A stretch of 64,000 nucleotides of DNA from Carallia brachiata. Lineage: Eukaryota; Streptophyta; Magnoliopsida; Malpighiales; Rhizophoraceae. Below are positions 1 to 10,805 of this stretch, in pieces. The translations under genes and the position numbers were made by a program. The stretch spans positions 992,001-1,056,000 of the forward strand of contig JADCRB010000160.1 of the NCBI GenBank assembly GCA_021464245.1, in the 5' to 3' direction. How positions within the stretch are numbered: the stretch's first letter is position 1; each line of letters starts with the position of its first letter. Below the pieces are notes generated by a model that saw only the letters and a program-made list of their open reading frames with translations, was not told the origin of the DNA and did no database searches.

Positions 1-2209
1 AGCTCATCCAATATTGTCATTGAATTTGGAATATTCACTACTTTCTCATATCGAGTGATCTTCGTGATGAAGTTGCGAGGATTACATAAATCAGATGAAA
101 TGGGCATTCTGACTCGCAACATGCAGACATTCTCATAGTTCTTCAGCAACTCTTCCACCTTCCACATGTTAGAAAAGGACCACAATTAGTATTGCTGCAT
201 TCCATTATTGATACAGACACCATTAGTAGCATCATCATCCATTCATTACTTTCCAATTCTCCAAATAAACTTATTTGAACTCAAAAAACAGTGGATTAAA
301 AAGCTGGAATTGAAAAGTTTCATGTTTGCTACTGAACTTGTTATGCAACTTCTTCATGAAGCATTCCACTTCCGGTTTTAGGGAACTGGGTAATCTTGCG
401 TTTACACAAGTCTCATTCGTAGAGGCGTCCCAGTATACAAGGATACCACATTATGTAGCCTTACCTTGTTTTCAGAATGAGATTGTTGTACCGCTTGATT
501 CATTTTGAGAACTGATCAAAATTATGCATTCACGTTGACATGTGATGTTTCTAAATTTAATTTACAGTGTGTGATTAGCCGATGAAAAATACAGATGCCT
601 ATTGTTTTGTTTAAATCTAGTTCAGGTACACAATCAACCCTGATAACAGCCAACATGCTTCAAAGAATTAATAGATATAGATCGATATTTTTTAGATCTT
701 GATATATTAAAAAAAAATTCAAAACCCCTCAATAACATGAAAAAAACAATTATTACTCAGATTGAAAACCAAGACACAAAATCTGGCAAATTAAACAATT
801 TCTACAAACTCAAGTTGTAAATTATTTCTTCCAGAATTCACAACTTTAGTTAGAATTAGATCTACCATACAACAGGAGCTGCCTTCATAGCCAAAGTATC
901 AAGTTCAACTCTTAGTCGGATTTAATTAAAATAAAATTTTTTAAAAAAAAACTTAGTTAGATATATAAATAAATAATTGATTTCAACCTAATAAGAGACC
1001 ACATGCCCTTTGGCCACTAGCCAAAAATCTACAGCCACGAAAAGTATTAAAATGGGGATGGTATACACCATACACGATCTTAAATGTTGCATCCATAAAA
1101 ATGCAGCCCCTTTTAATGTTACGATAAATCATCATTTTTATCAATTACTATGTGTCTTTCAAGTGATTCAATACACATATCTATGTATTCTTACTTAAAA
1201 AATAACTAAATTAAAATTCTATCCCGGAAGAATGGTGTAAGATATAAAATCTAGAATTTTTAAATAATAATTGGAGATTTGTACCAACCATGGCTAAAGG
1301 TATCAAAATCTAACTTGTCTCGATCTGATAGGTTGACCTGAATCCGTCCGAAAAAATACGACCGGAACCCGATCTAAACAATGACATAACCCGAAATGAC
1401 GCGAACCCAAAATGACTCAAAAATTTTAGATCAAACATGAACTTAACTCTAACTCGACACGTCTGATCCAAACTTTTTTTTTCTTAAGTGAAAGAAATAA
1501 AATAAAAAATTTAATATATTTTATATTATAAAAAATATAGATTCAACTATTTTTAATAAAAATTTTAATTATAAATTTTTTAAAAATATTTTAAATTTTT
1601 TATATTATTTTAAATTTTATTTTAATTTTTAAAATATTTTAAAAAAATTTCTTTAATTATTTTTTAATCATATAATTATCTTTAATTTTTAAAAATTTTT
1701 AATAAAAATTTTAATAAAAATTATCACGTTATTATTTTTTTATGACATGACCAACTTGTAAGCTGATCTAAATTCGAACTCAAATTCAGTGATCTAATTT
1801 AAAATAACTCAAAAATAACTTGATTTATAAATAATCCGACCCAAAATAATATAAATTCAAAATAATACAACTCAAATCCAATCTAATAACTCATTTTGAC
1901 ATCTATAACTCATTTTGACATTTATAACTATGATGTTTCAATAAAAAGATCCAGTAATATTCGGAGTATCCTCCTCCTTGAACCCGATACCCGACTCGAG
2001 AGGGTGACCTCCATCATACTCAAAAATACAACCCTTTGAAGACGTGGGAGGGCTTGGCGAAGCGCGGTCCTCGAGGGGGCCGGCGGCGTAGGTGAAGTGG
2101 ATGCCTTGAGACTGGCAGAGCTTCCCCAGGAGGCGGCTGATCCAGCCGGTGCGGCCGTAGATGAGAAACGTTAGTGGCTTGTTGTTGCCGTTTGTGGGGG
2201 AAACCCATT
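1..2209 (-). pseudogene. UER1: UER1/RHM-like rhamnose synthase gene relic (3,5-epimerase/4-reductase), cut by window edge
   Basis: Two separated minus-strand segments encode parts of the nucleotide-rhamnose epimerase/reductase (UER1, or the C-terminal half of RHM), which makes UDP-L-rhamnose in the cytosol. The upstream segment (about 2206-1937) reads a Rossmann start (FLIYGRTGW...LLGKLC), then jumps to GCIFEYDGGHPL and EEDTPNITGSFY. Family members carry roughly 70 more residues between these parts, and a KPSHVF remnant in another frame marks the deletion. A TGA stops the frame at the Tyr of the catalytic YxxxK motif. The downstream segment (158-1) begins after a plausible AG acceptor with VEELLKNYENV and runs openly through RVRMPISSDL and NPRNFITKI to the window edge. 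The ~1.8 kb between them would be an intron. The deletion, the stop and the lost SKTKA make a working enzyme unlikely. UER1 and RHM cannot be told apart here. Confidence 0.72.
159..1936. other. AT-rich spacer between the two UER1-like segments
   Basis: No gene is supported here. Positions about 1290-1480 hold a degenerate repeat with GACCCGA/AACCCGA-like words, a type of dispersed plant repeat I cannot classify. Positions about 1490-1740 are almost pure A/T. Words resembling the first block reappear at 1740-1910. The short open frames are not supported by any family match. Confidence 0.5.
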
Positions 2210-2477
2210 TCTTTTTTGATTTAGGTTGGTCTTTTGTTTGTTTATTTATTTCGGTTGGCAGAATGGGAGGGAAAAATCAGTGAAAGATGGATTGGATCTA
2301 CTCAAGTATGGGGTGGTGAGTGTGTCTGGGGGATATTTAGTATTAATGACTTTAATTTTCTTTGTAATTTTACTGGTTGTAACCTTCCGGTGGGGAAGAC
2401 AAGGAAGAATAGTGTAACGTGACAGTGTCGGTATTCTATGGATTCCGCCAATTTTTTTTTTTTCTTGGGAAGGACTA

Positions 2478-2902
2478 AGATAAATTTATAAGAAAGATAA
2501 AAAAAAGATAGATACAATTGTTAAACAAGTTATTATTTTTTTATATAATTATTTAAGTAATTTGTATGTACATATTACTTATCTTTGTGATATGTAAAAA
2601 TTTTTTAGTTAAAATAAAATGTAGATTGTTGAAAAAAATTTTAAAATAAAAAGTTATATCATCTAATTAATTTGATAGTTATGAAAATATATCTATTAAT
2701 AAAAAGACACGTTAAAAAATAGTGTTTATTAATAAAAAGATACATTAAAGATAAATTTATAAGAAAGATAAAAAAATATATATACAGTTGTTAAACAAAG
2801 TTATTATTTTTTTATGTAATTATTTAAGTAATTTGTACGTACAGATTACTTATCACACTTTGTGATACGTACAAGTTTTTTAGTCAAAACAAAATGTAGA
2901 TT
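2478..2902. repeat. Direct duplication, two ~150-bp copies about 270 bp apart
   Basis: Copy 1 (about 2478-2627) and copy 2 (about 2748-2902) both start with AGATAAATTTATAAGAAAGA and end in AAAATGTAGATT. They share most bases between, including TTATTATTTTTTTAT and AATTATTTAAGTAATTTGTA. The separating segment itself contains the doubled word AATAAAAAGA.ACxTTAAA. Copies differ by scattered substitutions and an insertion, so the duplication is not recent. Confidence 0.75.
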
Positions 2903-3714
2903 CTGTACAGGACCTACGCCTACAATGTTAACCCTTTCTTTTCTTCTGTTTATTTACTGTGCAAAGGTAGCTGGGCTCTAACCTCTCTTACTAAAAAACA
3001 AAAAGGGATAAGACGAGTGTCCAGTTCGATTCCAATTTTAGTTTTGAAAGGTTTTTTGGTTTTACTGGGAACTTCAACCGTATAAGATCTATGGTCAAGT
3101 CGGTTAAGATTTTGACGTTGTTTCGGTTGATTTTGTTTCGCATTGTTTTTCTTTTTGAAATATGTGAAAATTTTAAAATTTTTATCAAAACAATTCTTTT
3201 TATTTAACGACTAAAAAATTTATTATTAGTATAACAATTATTAAATTTATAAATTAAAATTAAAGTAATTTCAGTTATTTGAGTCTTATTTAATCGTTCT
3301 TGAAGAACAGATTCAACCAGAACAGTGTTAGGTCTAACGGATTTTTCTCACGTTTAATTACAGTATTAACGAGTCTTGAACCGACAGACGTACTTCTGCA
3401 TAATTCCAAGTAATTAGGATAGGCGAAATTTCAGTATCAGGATTCAAACTTAAATTGTGGCAAAAAAAAGACATATCGAGTAACTATTAAACTATTATCT
3501 CAAGTTGGTATTAAAACAGTTCATATGAATATTAATGTAATTGAGATTGAGATTATAAAACACCTATAAGACACGAAAATAAATAAGAATTTTCCATAAA
3601 TAAAGGTTTTTAATATAATTTCTATTTAATTAAGTTGCCTTTGTCTTAGAGTTATAAAAATCTAAACTCATGAAATTTGTTTTCTTTAATGAAGACGCAT
3701 ATGCCTTTTGTAAT

Positions 3715-3905
3715 TATATTAAAAAAAGTAATGATAAATATTTCAAAAATTATGTAATAAAATATCTCAAAATGTGTAATATGAAAAAATCATTAATATT
3801 TTTTTATTTAATAGTGTTAAAAAATGATAATTTTTTATAATTATATATTTTAAAATATTTTATAATATGATTTTTTATAAATTTATTATTACTCTATTAA
3901 AAAAT
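3715..3905. mobile_element. Probable AT-rich fold-back MITE
   Basis: The left ~80 bases (from about 3718) and the reverse complement of the right ~80 bases (to about 3905) align along their length with mismatches; both arms carry variants of TTAAAAAAAGTAATGATAAAT and ATAAAATATxTxAAAA. No target-site duplication could be fixed with confidence. Low sequence complexity means part of the match could be chance. Confidence 0.35.
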
Positions 3906-4215
3906 AGATGAAACTTGAAAATTTGAAATGCTACTAATATATAAGAAATTAAGGTATAAATAATATTATTGTTTTTGAATAATAAGAATACACGTAAGTT
4001 CAATTACTAAAATGAATATTGCAATTATAGAAAACTCGGAGTAAAACTGTAAAAGACAGAAAGATTGGGAAGAATTAAAAATTAGTGTTTAAAAACAAAG
4101 TGTACGAGTGAGGAAGTATATGTATAAGAATCAAAATGAAAATACATTTAAACCCAAAAAAAAAAAAAAAAAGTGCATTTGACGGTTTTGGTCATTCCGT
4201 ATCTTTCCTTTTTAA

Positions 4216-4232
4216 CTCTTTTAGTGCTTTTA
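4216..4232. repeat. Left target-site duplication of the LINE
   Basis: CTCTTTTAGTGCTTTTA (17 bp) is identical to 10220-10236. The two copies bracket the LINE exactly, outside its A-rich tail and its 5' end. Confidence 0.9.
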
Positions 4233-4290
4233 TTTTATTTTATTTTTTTTGGTCAAAAAAAAAGGAAGGCTTAAAGCCTATAGAAAGACG

Positions 4291-7200
4291 TTACACTGGT
4301 ATCATTTGGGGCCAAGAAACGCCGACTACATCCTGTCTAAGCAAGTCCTTAACATTGTTCGGTGGAGTCGTGAGAATATGAAGCCCTCTATCGAGCTCAA
4401 AAGCAAAATTGGCTAGCCCATCTGCCACTGCATTGGCTTCTCTGAACACATGTTCAATATTAACTTCCTATTTGCGAGCCAGGACATCTTGGCATGAAAT
4501 GACCAAATTGAAATGTGGGTGCGTCTCCGATACACCCCGCTGAATGCTATCTATTGCCAACCTTGAGTCAACTTCCAAGCAAATTTTCCGTAATCCCATA
4601 TCCCACGCTAGTTGCAGCCCAGTCCTGATTGCCCATAACTCGGCCACGTAAGCAGTACAGGTGCCTATGTTCCTTGCAAAACCCACAAGCCAAAAACCAT
4701 TACTATCTCGAATCACCCCTCCAGCACCAGCAAAACCAGGATTTCCTCTAGACGCACCATCGGTATTGAGTTTGCACCAGTCCATATCCGGTGGTTTCCA
4801 CCCCACCAAGCGCTCCACCTTTCGAGGGACTGTACTAATGAAATCCTCCCGATCGTTGGCTTTAAAATACGAGAGATATTGCTGTTGAATAAAAAATGGG
4901 GAATAAGAGTGGTGAACATTTCCAGCAAAAGCATATTCATTTCTCCACTTCCACACTTCCCAGCACAAAGTAGCAAACAGCTCTGGCCAGCATTTATTAC
5001 TAAAAGAGCTAAATTCTCCGCCCAAGTTCTTGATTAACCAGTCCTCAAAATGCAATTGAAAGAAACTTGCTCTATTTGGGGCCAACACAAAGAAACACCA
5101 CAAGTTAGCCACCTTTCTACAATCCCTAAGGAGATGCAATAGTGTCTCATCATACTGTCCACATAGATTACATAGCCCAGAGTTTATTAGACCCCTCCTC
5201 ACTCTCTCTGCATTAGTCATGATCCTACCATGAGCCATCTGCCAAACAAAACATCTTATCCTTTCTGGGACTTTAAGCTTCCACAGCACTTGGAATTTAG
5301 ATTGCCATATGGTGTTTATTGGACTATTATTAAGATCATTTGATAATGCTAGATATGCTGTCCTGGCCGAAAATTTGCCATCGGAGGATGATCCCCATCT
5401 AAGCCTGTCCACATTATTAGGATATACCCCTAGAATCTGACAGGGTAACTGATTTAATATGAAGTCTGGGAGCCGATGCCGCAACTTGTGGGTATCCCAA
5501 CGGTGGCCCTCAATCCAATAATCATTAACCAAAGCTCGACTTTCCTCCTCATCAATCGGTGAAGAGGCATAAACATTAAGAGGCTCATTTGTTAGCCATC
5601 TGTCATGCCAAAACAAAACAAAATTTCCATTACCAACCCTCCACTGACACTCTTTTTCTATCAATGGTTGCGCCTTGACCATACTGCGCCAGGTATGTGA
5701 AGCCACCATTTTGTGCTTTATTTCCACTGTTCCATTCCTGCAATATTTGCCACGTATCACTCTCGACCACAGACTATTTGGCTCAGTTGCAAAGCGCCAA
5801 TTTAGCTTAGATAACAAAGCCTGATTAGCAACTCTGGCACTACGGATGCCCAAGCCTCCGCTCGTCTTTGGTCTACAAACAATTTGCCAATTCACTGAAT
5901 GTTGCTACAGACTTGACCAAAGTCATACGGCCAGCAAAAGACAGTTGTTGAGCTTTCCAGCCCGCTAATTTGTTTTGAACCCGTTTGACAATATCCAAGT
6001 ATAGTGAAGCAGACACCCTACCATTGACAGTGGGCATACCCAGGTAACGTCCAAGATCATCTGTAAGTACAATCCCTGCTTGCCTGCTTAATTGCCTAGC
6101 CTCCCTTCTTTCGACATTCGGTGAAATCAACATTTTAGACTTTGCAAAACTAATTTTTTGGCCCGAGGCCTCACAAAAAGTTTCCAAACATTTTTTAACC
6201 ACTTGCACCTGTGAACTCGAGGCCTCCGAAAACAATAAACAATCATCTGCGAAAAAGAGATGAGACAGACCTGGGCCCTCTTTAGATAAGAAACATGGCT
6301 TCCACAATCCGATATTGACATGTTGTTCTATGATATGTCCAAGTCGCTCCAAACAAAGAACGAATAGGTAAGGTGACAGGGGATCGCCTTGACGTAGTCC
6401 CCTAGAAGGTGTAAATTTTTCCGTAGCACCTCCATTCCAAAGTATACTCATAGAACCTGAAGATATGCAGTCCATGATGAGATTAATCCAAGAGCTTGGG
6501 AGGCCTAAGTGGACCAGTGTATCTCGCACAAAGCTCCATTCAATTCTGTCGTAGGCCTTCTCTAGGTCCAATTTGAAAATCATAAAACCCTTCTTTCCTT
6601 TCATAGTACGGAAAGAATGAAGGACTTCCTGTAGAATAACAATGTTATCAATTAACTGGCGACCAGGGACGAAACTGTTCTGAGTAGGAGCAACCCACTG
6701 AGGGAGAAAAGGCTTCAATCGGTTCACTATTGTTTTTGTAATGATTTTGTAGCTAACATTACATAAATTAATCGGGCGATAATCCAAAATGCTCTCAGGA
6801 GTAGGCTTTTTGGGAATTAAAACTAGTAATGCCTCATTCAGCTCAGGAGGGATTGGCTTACCATGTAGAATTCCCAAAATAAATTTCGTCAAAGAGCCTC
6901 CAACTACATGCCAGAGTTTCTGAAAAAATATAGCTTGGAAACCATCAACCCCTGGTGCTTTGAACGACTTCATATCAAAAAGAGCTTGTTTCACCTCATT
7001 AGCAGTAAAAGGCACGGTCAACAGCCTCATATTTGGCTCTGATAGCAACTGAAAATGTGCTGGTAGTAAATGACCATCCAAATTGGTGCCTTCGGATGCA
7101 TATAAATTCGAGAAAAAGGTAACCGCAATGTTTTTCAAAGCCAAGTCATCCAGTACCCAATCACCCTGTTCATTGCGCAGCGCCTCTATTCTATTTTTCT

Positions 7201-8348
7201 TCCTTCGCACCATAGCGGTGGAGTGAAAATAACGAGTATTACGATCACCATCAACAATCCACTGTGCCCGCGACTTCTGATACCAAAAAATTTGCTCTTG
7301 TTCAAGAACCAAATCCAGCTGCTTTTGGAGCCGCTTCTCCAATGCGATAAGAGCTGGTGTACAGTTAGAATCCATTGCAACTTGACACCCACGGATTCTA
7401 TTTAGCAACCGTTGCTTCCGTTTTTCAATATGTCCAAAACCATGTCTATTCCAATTCATTAGAACTCTAGACAATTCCAACAAAGCATTCGGCAAAGTGG
7501 TAGTAGACTGCCATGAGTTCTCTACAAGCTTTGAGAAGTCCTTGTGTAACAACCATGCACCTTGAAAACGAAACGGCTTATGTAGTTGTTCTCTGGAAGA
7601 ATTACCTTGAAGCTTCAAGAGGAGAGGGCAATGATCTGAGCTGACTCTAGGAAGATGCCATACCAGTGCTTCAGGCCATTTTAAACGCCATTGGAGATTA
7701 CAGAGAGCACGGTCCAGTCTACATAGGACTCTAGTTTGTCACGTCTTACCACGAGCCCATGTAAAACGGGACCCCAAAAAGCCCAAATCAATCAGTGCCA
7801 AATCATTTATCCAATTAGAGAAAGGAGCCCATTGATAATGTGCCACGACCTCCTTTCTTTTCCTCTGGTGAACAAATAACATTAAAATCCCCAGCAAGGA
7901 GCCAAGGTTCATTGGTCTGAGAATGAATGTCTGCAATATCAGCCCACAACTTCTTTTTATTGTCCGTATACAGCTTGGTGTAAATGGCAGTGAAAAGCCA
8001 AGGATCACGTCCATGCTCATGTACTGAAAGATGAAGGAACTGATCATTCCTTTGATTCACAACTATATCAAGGAGAGAAGAGTCCCACAAAACCCAAATA
8101 CCTCCACTAAATCCATTTGCTTCCTCTCTCACCATACCTGAGTAACCAATACTCTTGCACACTTTCTCTGCACGATCACCACTGAGTCTTGGTTCAACCA
8201 GAACAATGATGGCAGGTTTGTGCTTCTTGAGGAATAGCTTTAAAGTCCTTTTGAAACCTGCTTTAGCAGCTCCGAAACAATTCCAAATTAAAATATTGAG
8301 CTCAGTCATAAAGACAAAATAAGAAGAGGGGATAAGGACCTGCCACAC
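4291..8348 (-). pseudogene. LINE ORF2: endonuclease-reverse transcriptase-RNase H polyprotein, broken
   Basis: The frame starts with ATG at 8348, four bases below the ORF1 stop. The AP-type endonuclease reads LIWNCFGAAK, IIVLVEPRLSG and LLAGDFNVI; a frameshift near 7840 moves it to another frame (GLIDLGF-type text, FTWARGK), closed by TGA at 7741-7739. The same frame reopens and carries the reverse transcriptase to 5873, with KAPGVDGF, YRPINLCN, RGLRQGDPLSPYLF and the catalytic HLFFADD. Near 5880 a deletion with frame change removes the link to zf-RVT, which resumes with CRPKTSGGLGIR. RNase H follows (LNTDGASRGNPG, VAELWAI, EVDS). A TAG at 4470-4468 interrupts it, yet the frame continues through VFREANAVADGLANFA to a TAA at 4293-4291. 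Domain content is clear; the copy is non-functional. Confidence 0.9.
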
Positions 8349-8351
8349 GCT

Positions 8352-10055
8352 TTAAAGCGTGGCATTCAAGCCGTCAGGCTGTAGAGGCATATCAATATTC
8401 CTGAGCAGGGGAGTGTCCTGGATTTGTGACTCCAAAACTGCACTATATAGGTCCAGGCCTTCACAGTCCATGGCGGCCGAACCATCTAGGGGATTTGCAT
8501 GTTCCCTCGGCCCACAACCCACTGGAGAAAAATCTCCAGTATTATTTGGTGGTCCATCATGGGATCTTGGCACCCTTGAGCCCGCTTTCCATTCCTGGTG
8601 AGTGGCAGGCCCATACGTGCTCTCCAAATGAGGCTCTGGAAGGCCCAGTAAAGCCTTTCCTTGGGATTGAAGGGAGTCCGTAGAGTGGGAGCGTTGCATG
8701 ATAGAGGTCAGCTTCGAAAATCTAGGGGCCTTATCCCCAACTGCATTTGAATTTGAAGCCCTAAGATCACGACCCTGAAATTGTGGCACAACAATGGCGT
8801 CAATAACGCTAGTACCTGTTTGTTTCTCTGTTTGGTTCTTTCCTTTTGGGTTGTTCCGAATCCTGGTGCCACGTGGGCCTGAATTCCTGAAATCACGCCT
8901 CAAGTCATTCTGGTTAGGTAGTGGGGTTGAGGTCTGGCCTTCCTCCACTGTCTCCGCCACCACAGTCTCTGTCTCCGATGCCCCAGGCTCGTTGACGGCT
9001 AAAACTGCGAATCGGGATCCTCCATGGTCACTCAAAGGTCCCGTCCCAGCCTCTCGGGACTTGCCATTATTCGTTCTCCTCTTTGGTCGTTGTACCAGCA
9101 TCCATGGGCCATAAGGAGACTCCTGCTCAGGTTTTTTTGATTTCTCGGTAGCCTCCGTCGGCGCCGCATCAGCTCCCAAATCCTTGCCTTCCACACAAGA
9201 GCCCGTTTGGTGGCCATAACGACCACATTGGAAGCACACCAGGTGGAGTCCCTCATACTCTATACGACGGATCTTTCCTCCAAGCCTATACCTGGTAGTC
9301 AACGGGCGAGATAAATTAACTTCCACACAAAGCCGAGCGTAGTTCCCTCTTGCTACCTCCTCTGTAGCTCGGTCTACCTTAAGCACACGTCCAATCTTGC
9401 TCCCTATCGTCCATAATGCTTCTGGATGATAGTACTCCACTGGTAATCGTGGGAGTCGGATCCATGCCGCTACACTAGTAATCCCTGCTTCATCTGGGTC
9501 AAAATCAGCTCTCCAGCGCCGAACTGTCAAATAGTGCCCTACCACTATCCAAGGACCTCCGTGCAGCACATGATCATAATCTGCTGGAGCCTCAAACTTG
9601 ACCAGGAAAAAGTCATTCCCCAGATCTACTAGTTGGATCAAGCCAGACAACGACCACAGTTGATTGAGACGACGTTGTAGGAAAGTATAGCCCACTGATT
9701 TTCCAAGGAGCTTCACTATCAGTGTGCGCTTCCAAGGTTCCCGAAACATGCCTTTTTGAGCTTTAGAAAAGCCAACGTCCAGGCAATCTGGGCAATCTTT
9801 TTCTGTACTATCAGCTTCTCTGTCTGAGAGAATCTCTTCCTCGTCTTCGTCCATTGGCAGATCCGCATCTTCCGCCCAGGCATGAGAGACATTCAAGGCT
9901 AGGATAGCATCCTTATAAGAGACCTTTTTACGACCTCCTTCTATCTCGACAGCTACATTCGTCTCTGATTCATGTGCGACTGTAAACTTTACCTTTTTGT
10001 TGCTCCTCTCCAATTGATCGACCTCTTCCTGTGTTTTCGCAGCCGAGTTCTCCAT
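8352..10055 (-). CDS. LINE ORF1: DUF4283 and zinc-knuckle nucleic-acid-binding protein
   Basis: An uninterrupted 567-residue frame, the gag-like protein that binds element RNA in plant L1 retrotransposons. Residues about 107-250 match DUF4283 (PWKRTLIVKLLGK, FLVKFE, GGPWIVVGHYL, WIRLPRLPVEYY). A CCHC knuckle lies at Cys274, Cys277, His282 and Cys287 (CFQCGRYGHQTGSC). The N-terminal ~90 residues are acidic, and the C-terminal ~270 residues are low in structure and rich in Ser, Pro, Gly and Asn. It stops just before ORF2. Intactness beside a broken ORF2 may be chance. It is a transposon gene, not a host gene. Confidence 0.88.
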   Translation of the reverse strand: MENSAAKTQEEVDQLERSNKKVKFTVAHESETNVAVEIEGGRKKVSYKDAILALNVSHAWAEDADLPMDEDEEEILSDREADSTEKDCPDCLDVGFSKAQKGMFREPWKRTLIVKLLGKSVGYTFLQRRLNQLWSLSGLIQLVDLGNDFFLVKFEAPADYDHVLHGGPWIVVGHYLTVRRWRADFDPDEAGITSVAAWIRLPRLPVEYYHPEALWTIGSKIGRVLKVDRATEEVARGNYARLCVEVNLSRPLTTRYRLGGKIRRIEYEGLHLVCFQCGRYGHQTGSCVEGKDLGADAAPTEATEKSKKPEQESPYGPWMLVQRPKRRTNNGKSREAGTGPLSDHGGSRFAVLAVNEPGASETETVVAETVEEGQTSTPLPNQNDLRRDFRNSGPRGTRIRNNPKGKNQTEKQTGTSVIDAIVVPQFQGRDLRASNSNAVGDKAPRFSKLTSIMQRSHSTDSLQSQGKALLGLPEPHLESTYGPATHQEWKAGSRVPRSHDGPPNNTGDFSPVGCGPREHANPLDGSAAMDCEGLDLYSAVLESQIQDTPLLRNIDMPLQPDGLNATL

Positions 10056-10219
10056 AGTATCTATAGTTAATCAAGTAGTTCAGTAAGCTTTTTCTTTGCT
10101 TTTGTTCTAATTTTTTTTTTTTTTTCTTAAGTTTTCAGATCATTGTTGGAAGCTTTTTTGCCTCCGCAACTTCTACAGTACATATTATACCCCTGATTTA
10201 TTCTTTTTTCTTTTGGCAT

Positions 10220-10236
10220 CTCTTTTAGTGCTTTTA
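10220..10236. repeat. Right target-site duplication of the LINE
   Basis: An exact 17-bp copy of 4216-4232 that sits immediately beyond the LINE 5' end. Confidence 0.9.
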
Positions 10237-10805
10237 AATGCGGCTTTGATTGATTTTAGAAGCCCACCTGAATTCCGAGCTGGCCGAAACTTCTCAAACA
10301 AAACTAAAATTTGATATCTTAGACGCATTGCACAATAACACACCGCTACCAAAATGCTCAAGATTACAATTATAATGGTCTTTCTCTTTTTTTTTTTTTT
10401 TGAGATTTTACAATTATAATAGACAAATTAAACATTAAATTTATCTTAGTTAGAAATGTGTACTTTCAATTTTTAAGTCTGGAGTTCAAACTCCAAACTT
10501 GAAGGGGATTTAGAGTTCACATCTTTTTCTCCTTACTGTTAAGCTACTAATTTTAATTAAAAAAAAAAAAAAACCTATGCTAGTCGGAACATAATATATG
10601 CGCAAGCATAGTGTACGGTCATTCAATCCCATTATTAGGATGCCTATTGATAAATCCATTTCTCAAGATTAATTGTTTAAGACAATAGTGTATATAAGTA
10701 TGCGGCCAAATGAACTAGTAAACAACAATTTCATTTCCTATTTCTTCTACCTTAGAAATGAAAAAAGTCCCAAAAAAAGAAATGAAAAAAGTCCCAAAAT
10801 GTTAC
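10237..10805. other. Intergenic spacer between LINE and PLD 3' end
   Basis: It should hold the PLD 3' UTR at its right end. At about 10440-10575 a possible SINE relic is seen: the palindromic GGAGTTCAAACTCC resembles a tRNA B box and is followed by an A-run at 10560-10573. A direct repeat of GAAATGAAAAAAGTCCCAAAA lies at about 10755-10800. No coding feature is supported outside the PLD exon. Confidence 0.4.

Larger units (their letters stand above)
2210..4215. other. AT-rich intergenic region before the LINE
   Basis: No coding feature is supported. The stretch contains a ~150-bp direct duplication (2478-2902) and a probable fold-back element (about 3715-3905), both listed separately, plus homopolymer runs. 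The LINE target-site duplication begins at 4216. Confidence 0.5.
4233..10219 (-). mobile_element. Full-length L1-like (plant) LINE retrotransposon
   Basis: A ~6.0-kb non-LTR retrotransposon transcribed leftwards. It has a 5' leader (10219-10056), ORF1 with a DUF4283 domain and zinc knuckle, and ORF2 with endonuclease, reverse transcriptase, zf-RVT and RNase H, which is the plant L1 order. The 3' UTR is short and runs through GCTTTAAGCCTTCC, a T-run and TTGACC into an A-rich tail with AAAAT units (about 4251-4233 on the minus strand). Identical 17-bp direct repeats flank it, so 5' truncation is absent. ORF1 is open, but ORF2 has two frame breaks and two stops, so this copy cannot move by itself. 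Confidence 0.93.

Noticed and set aside
2020..2208. 62-residue minus-strand frame starting MGFPHKRQQQ
   Set aside because: It is the wrong frame of the UER1-like relic; the neighbouring frame gives FLIYGRTGW and GCIFEYD, which match the family.
8359..9114. Plus-strand open frames opposite the LINE ORF1
   Set aside because: Antisense shadows of a domain-bearing frame.
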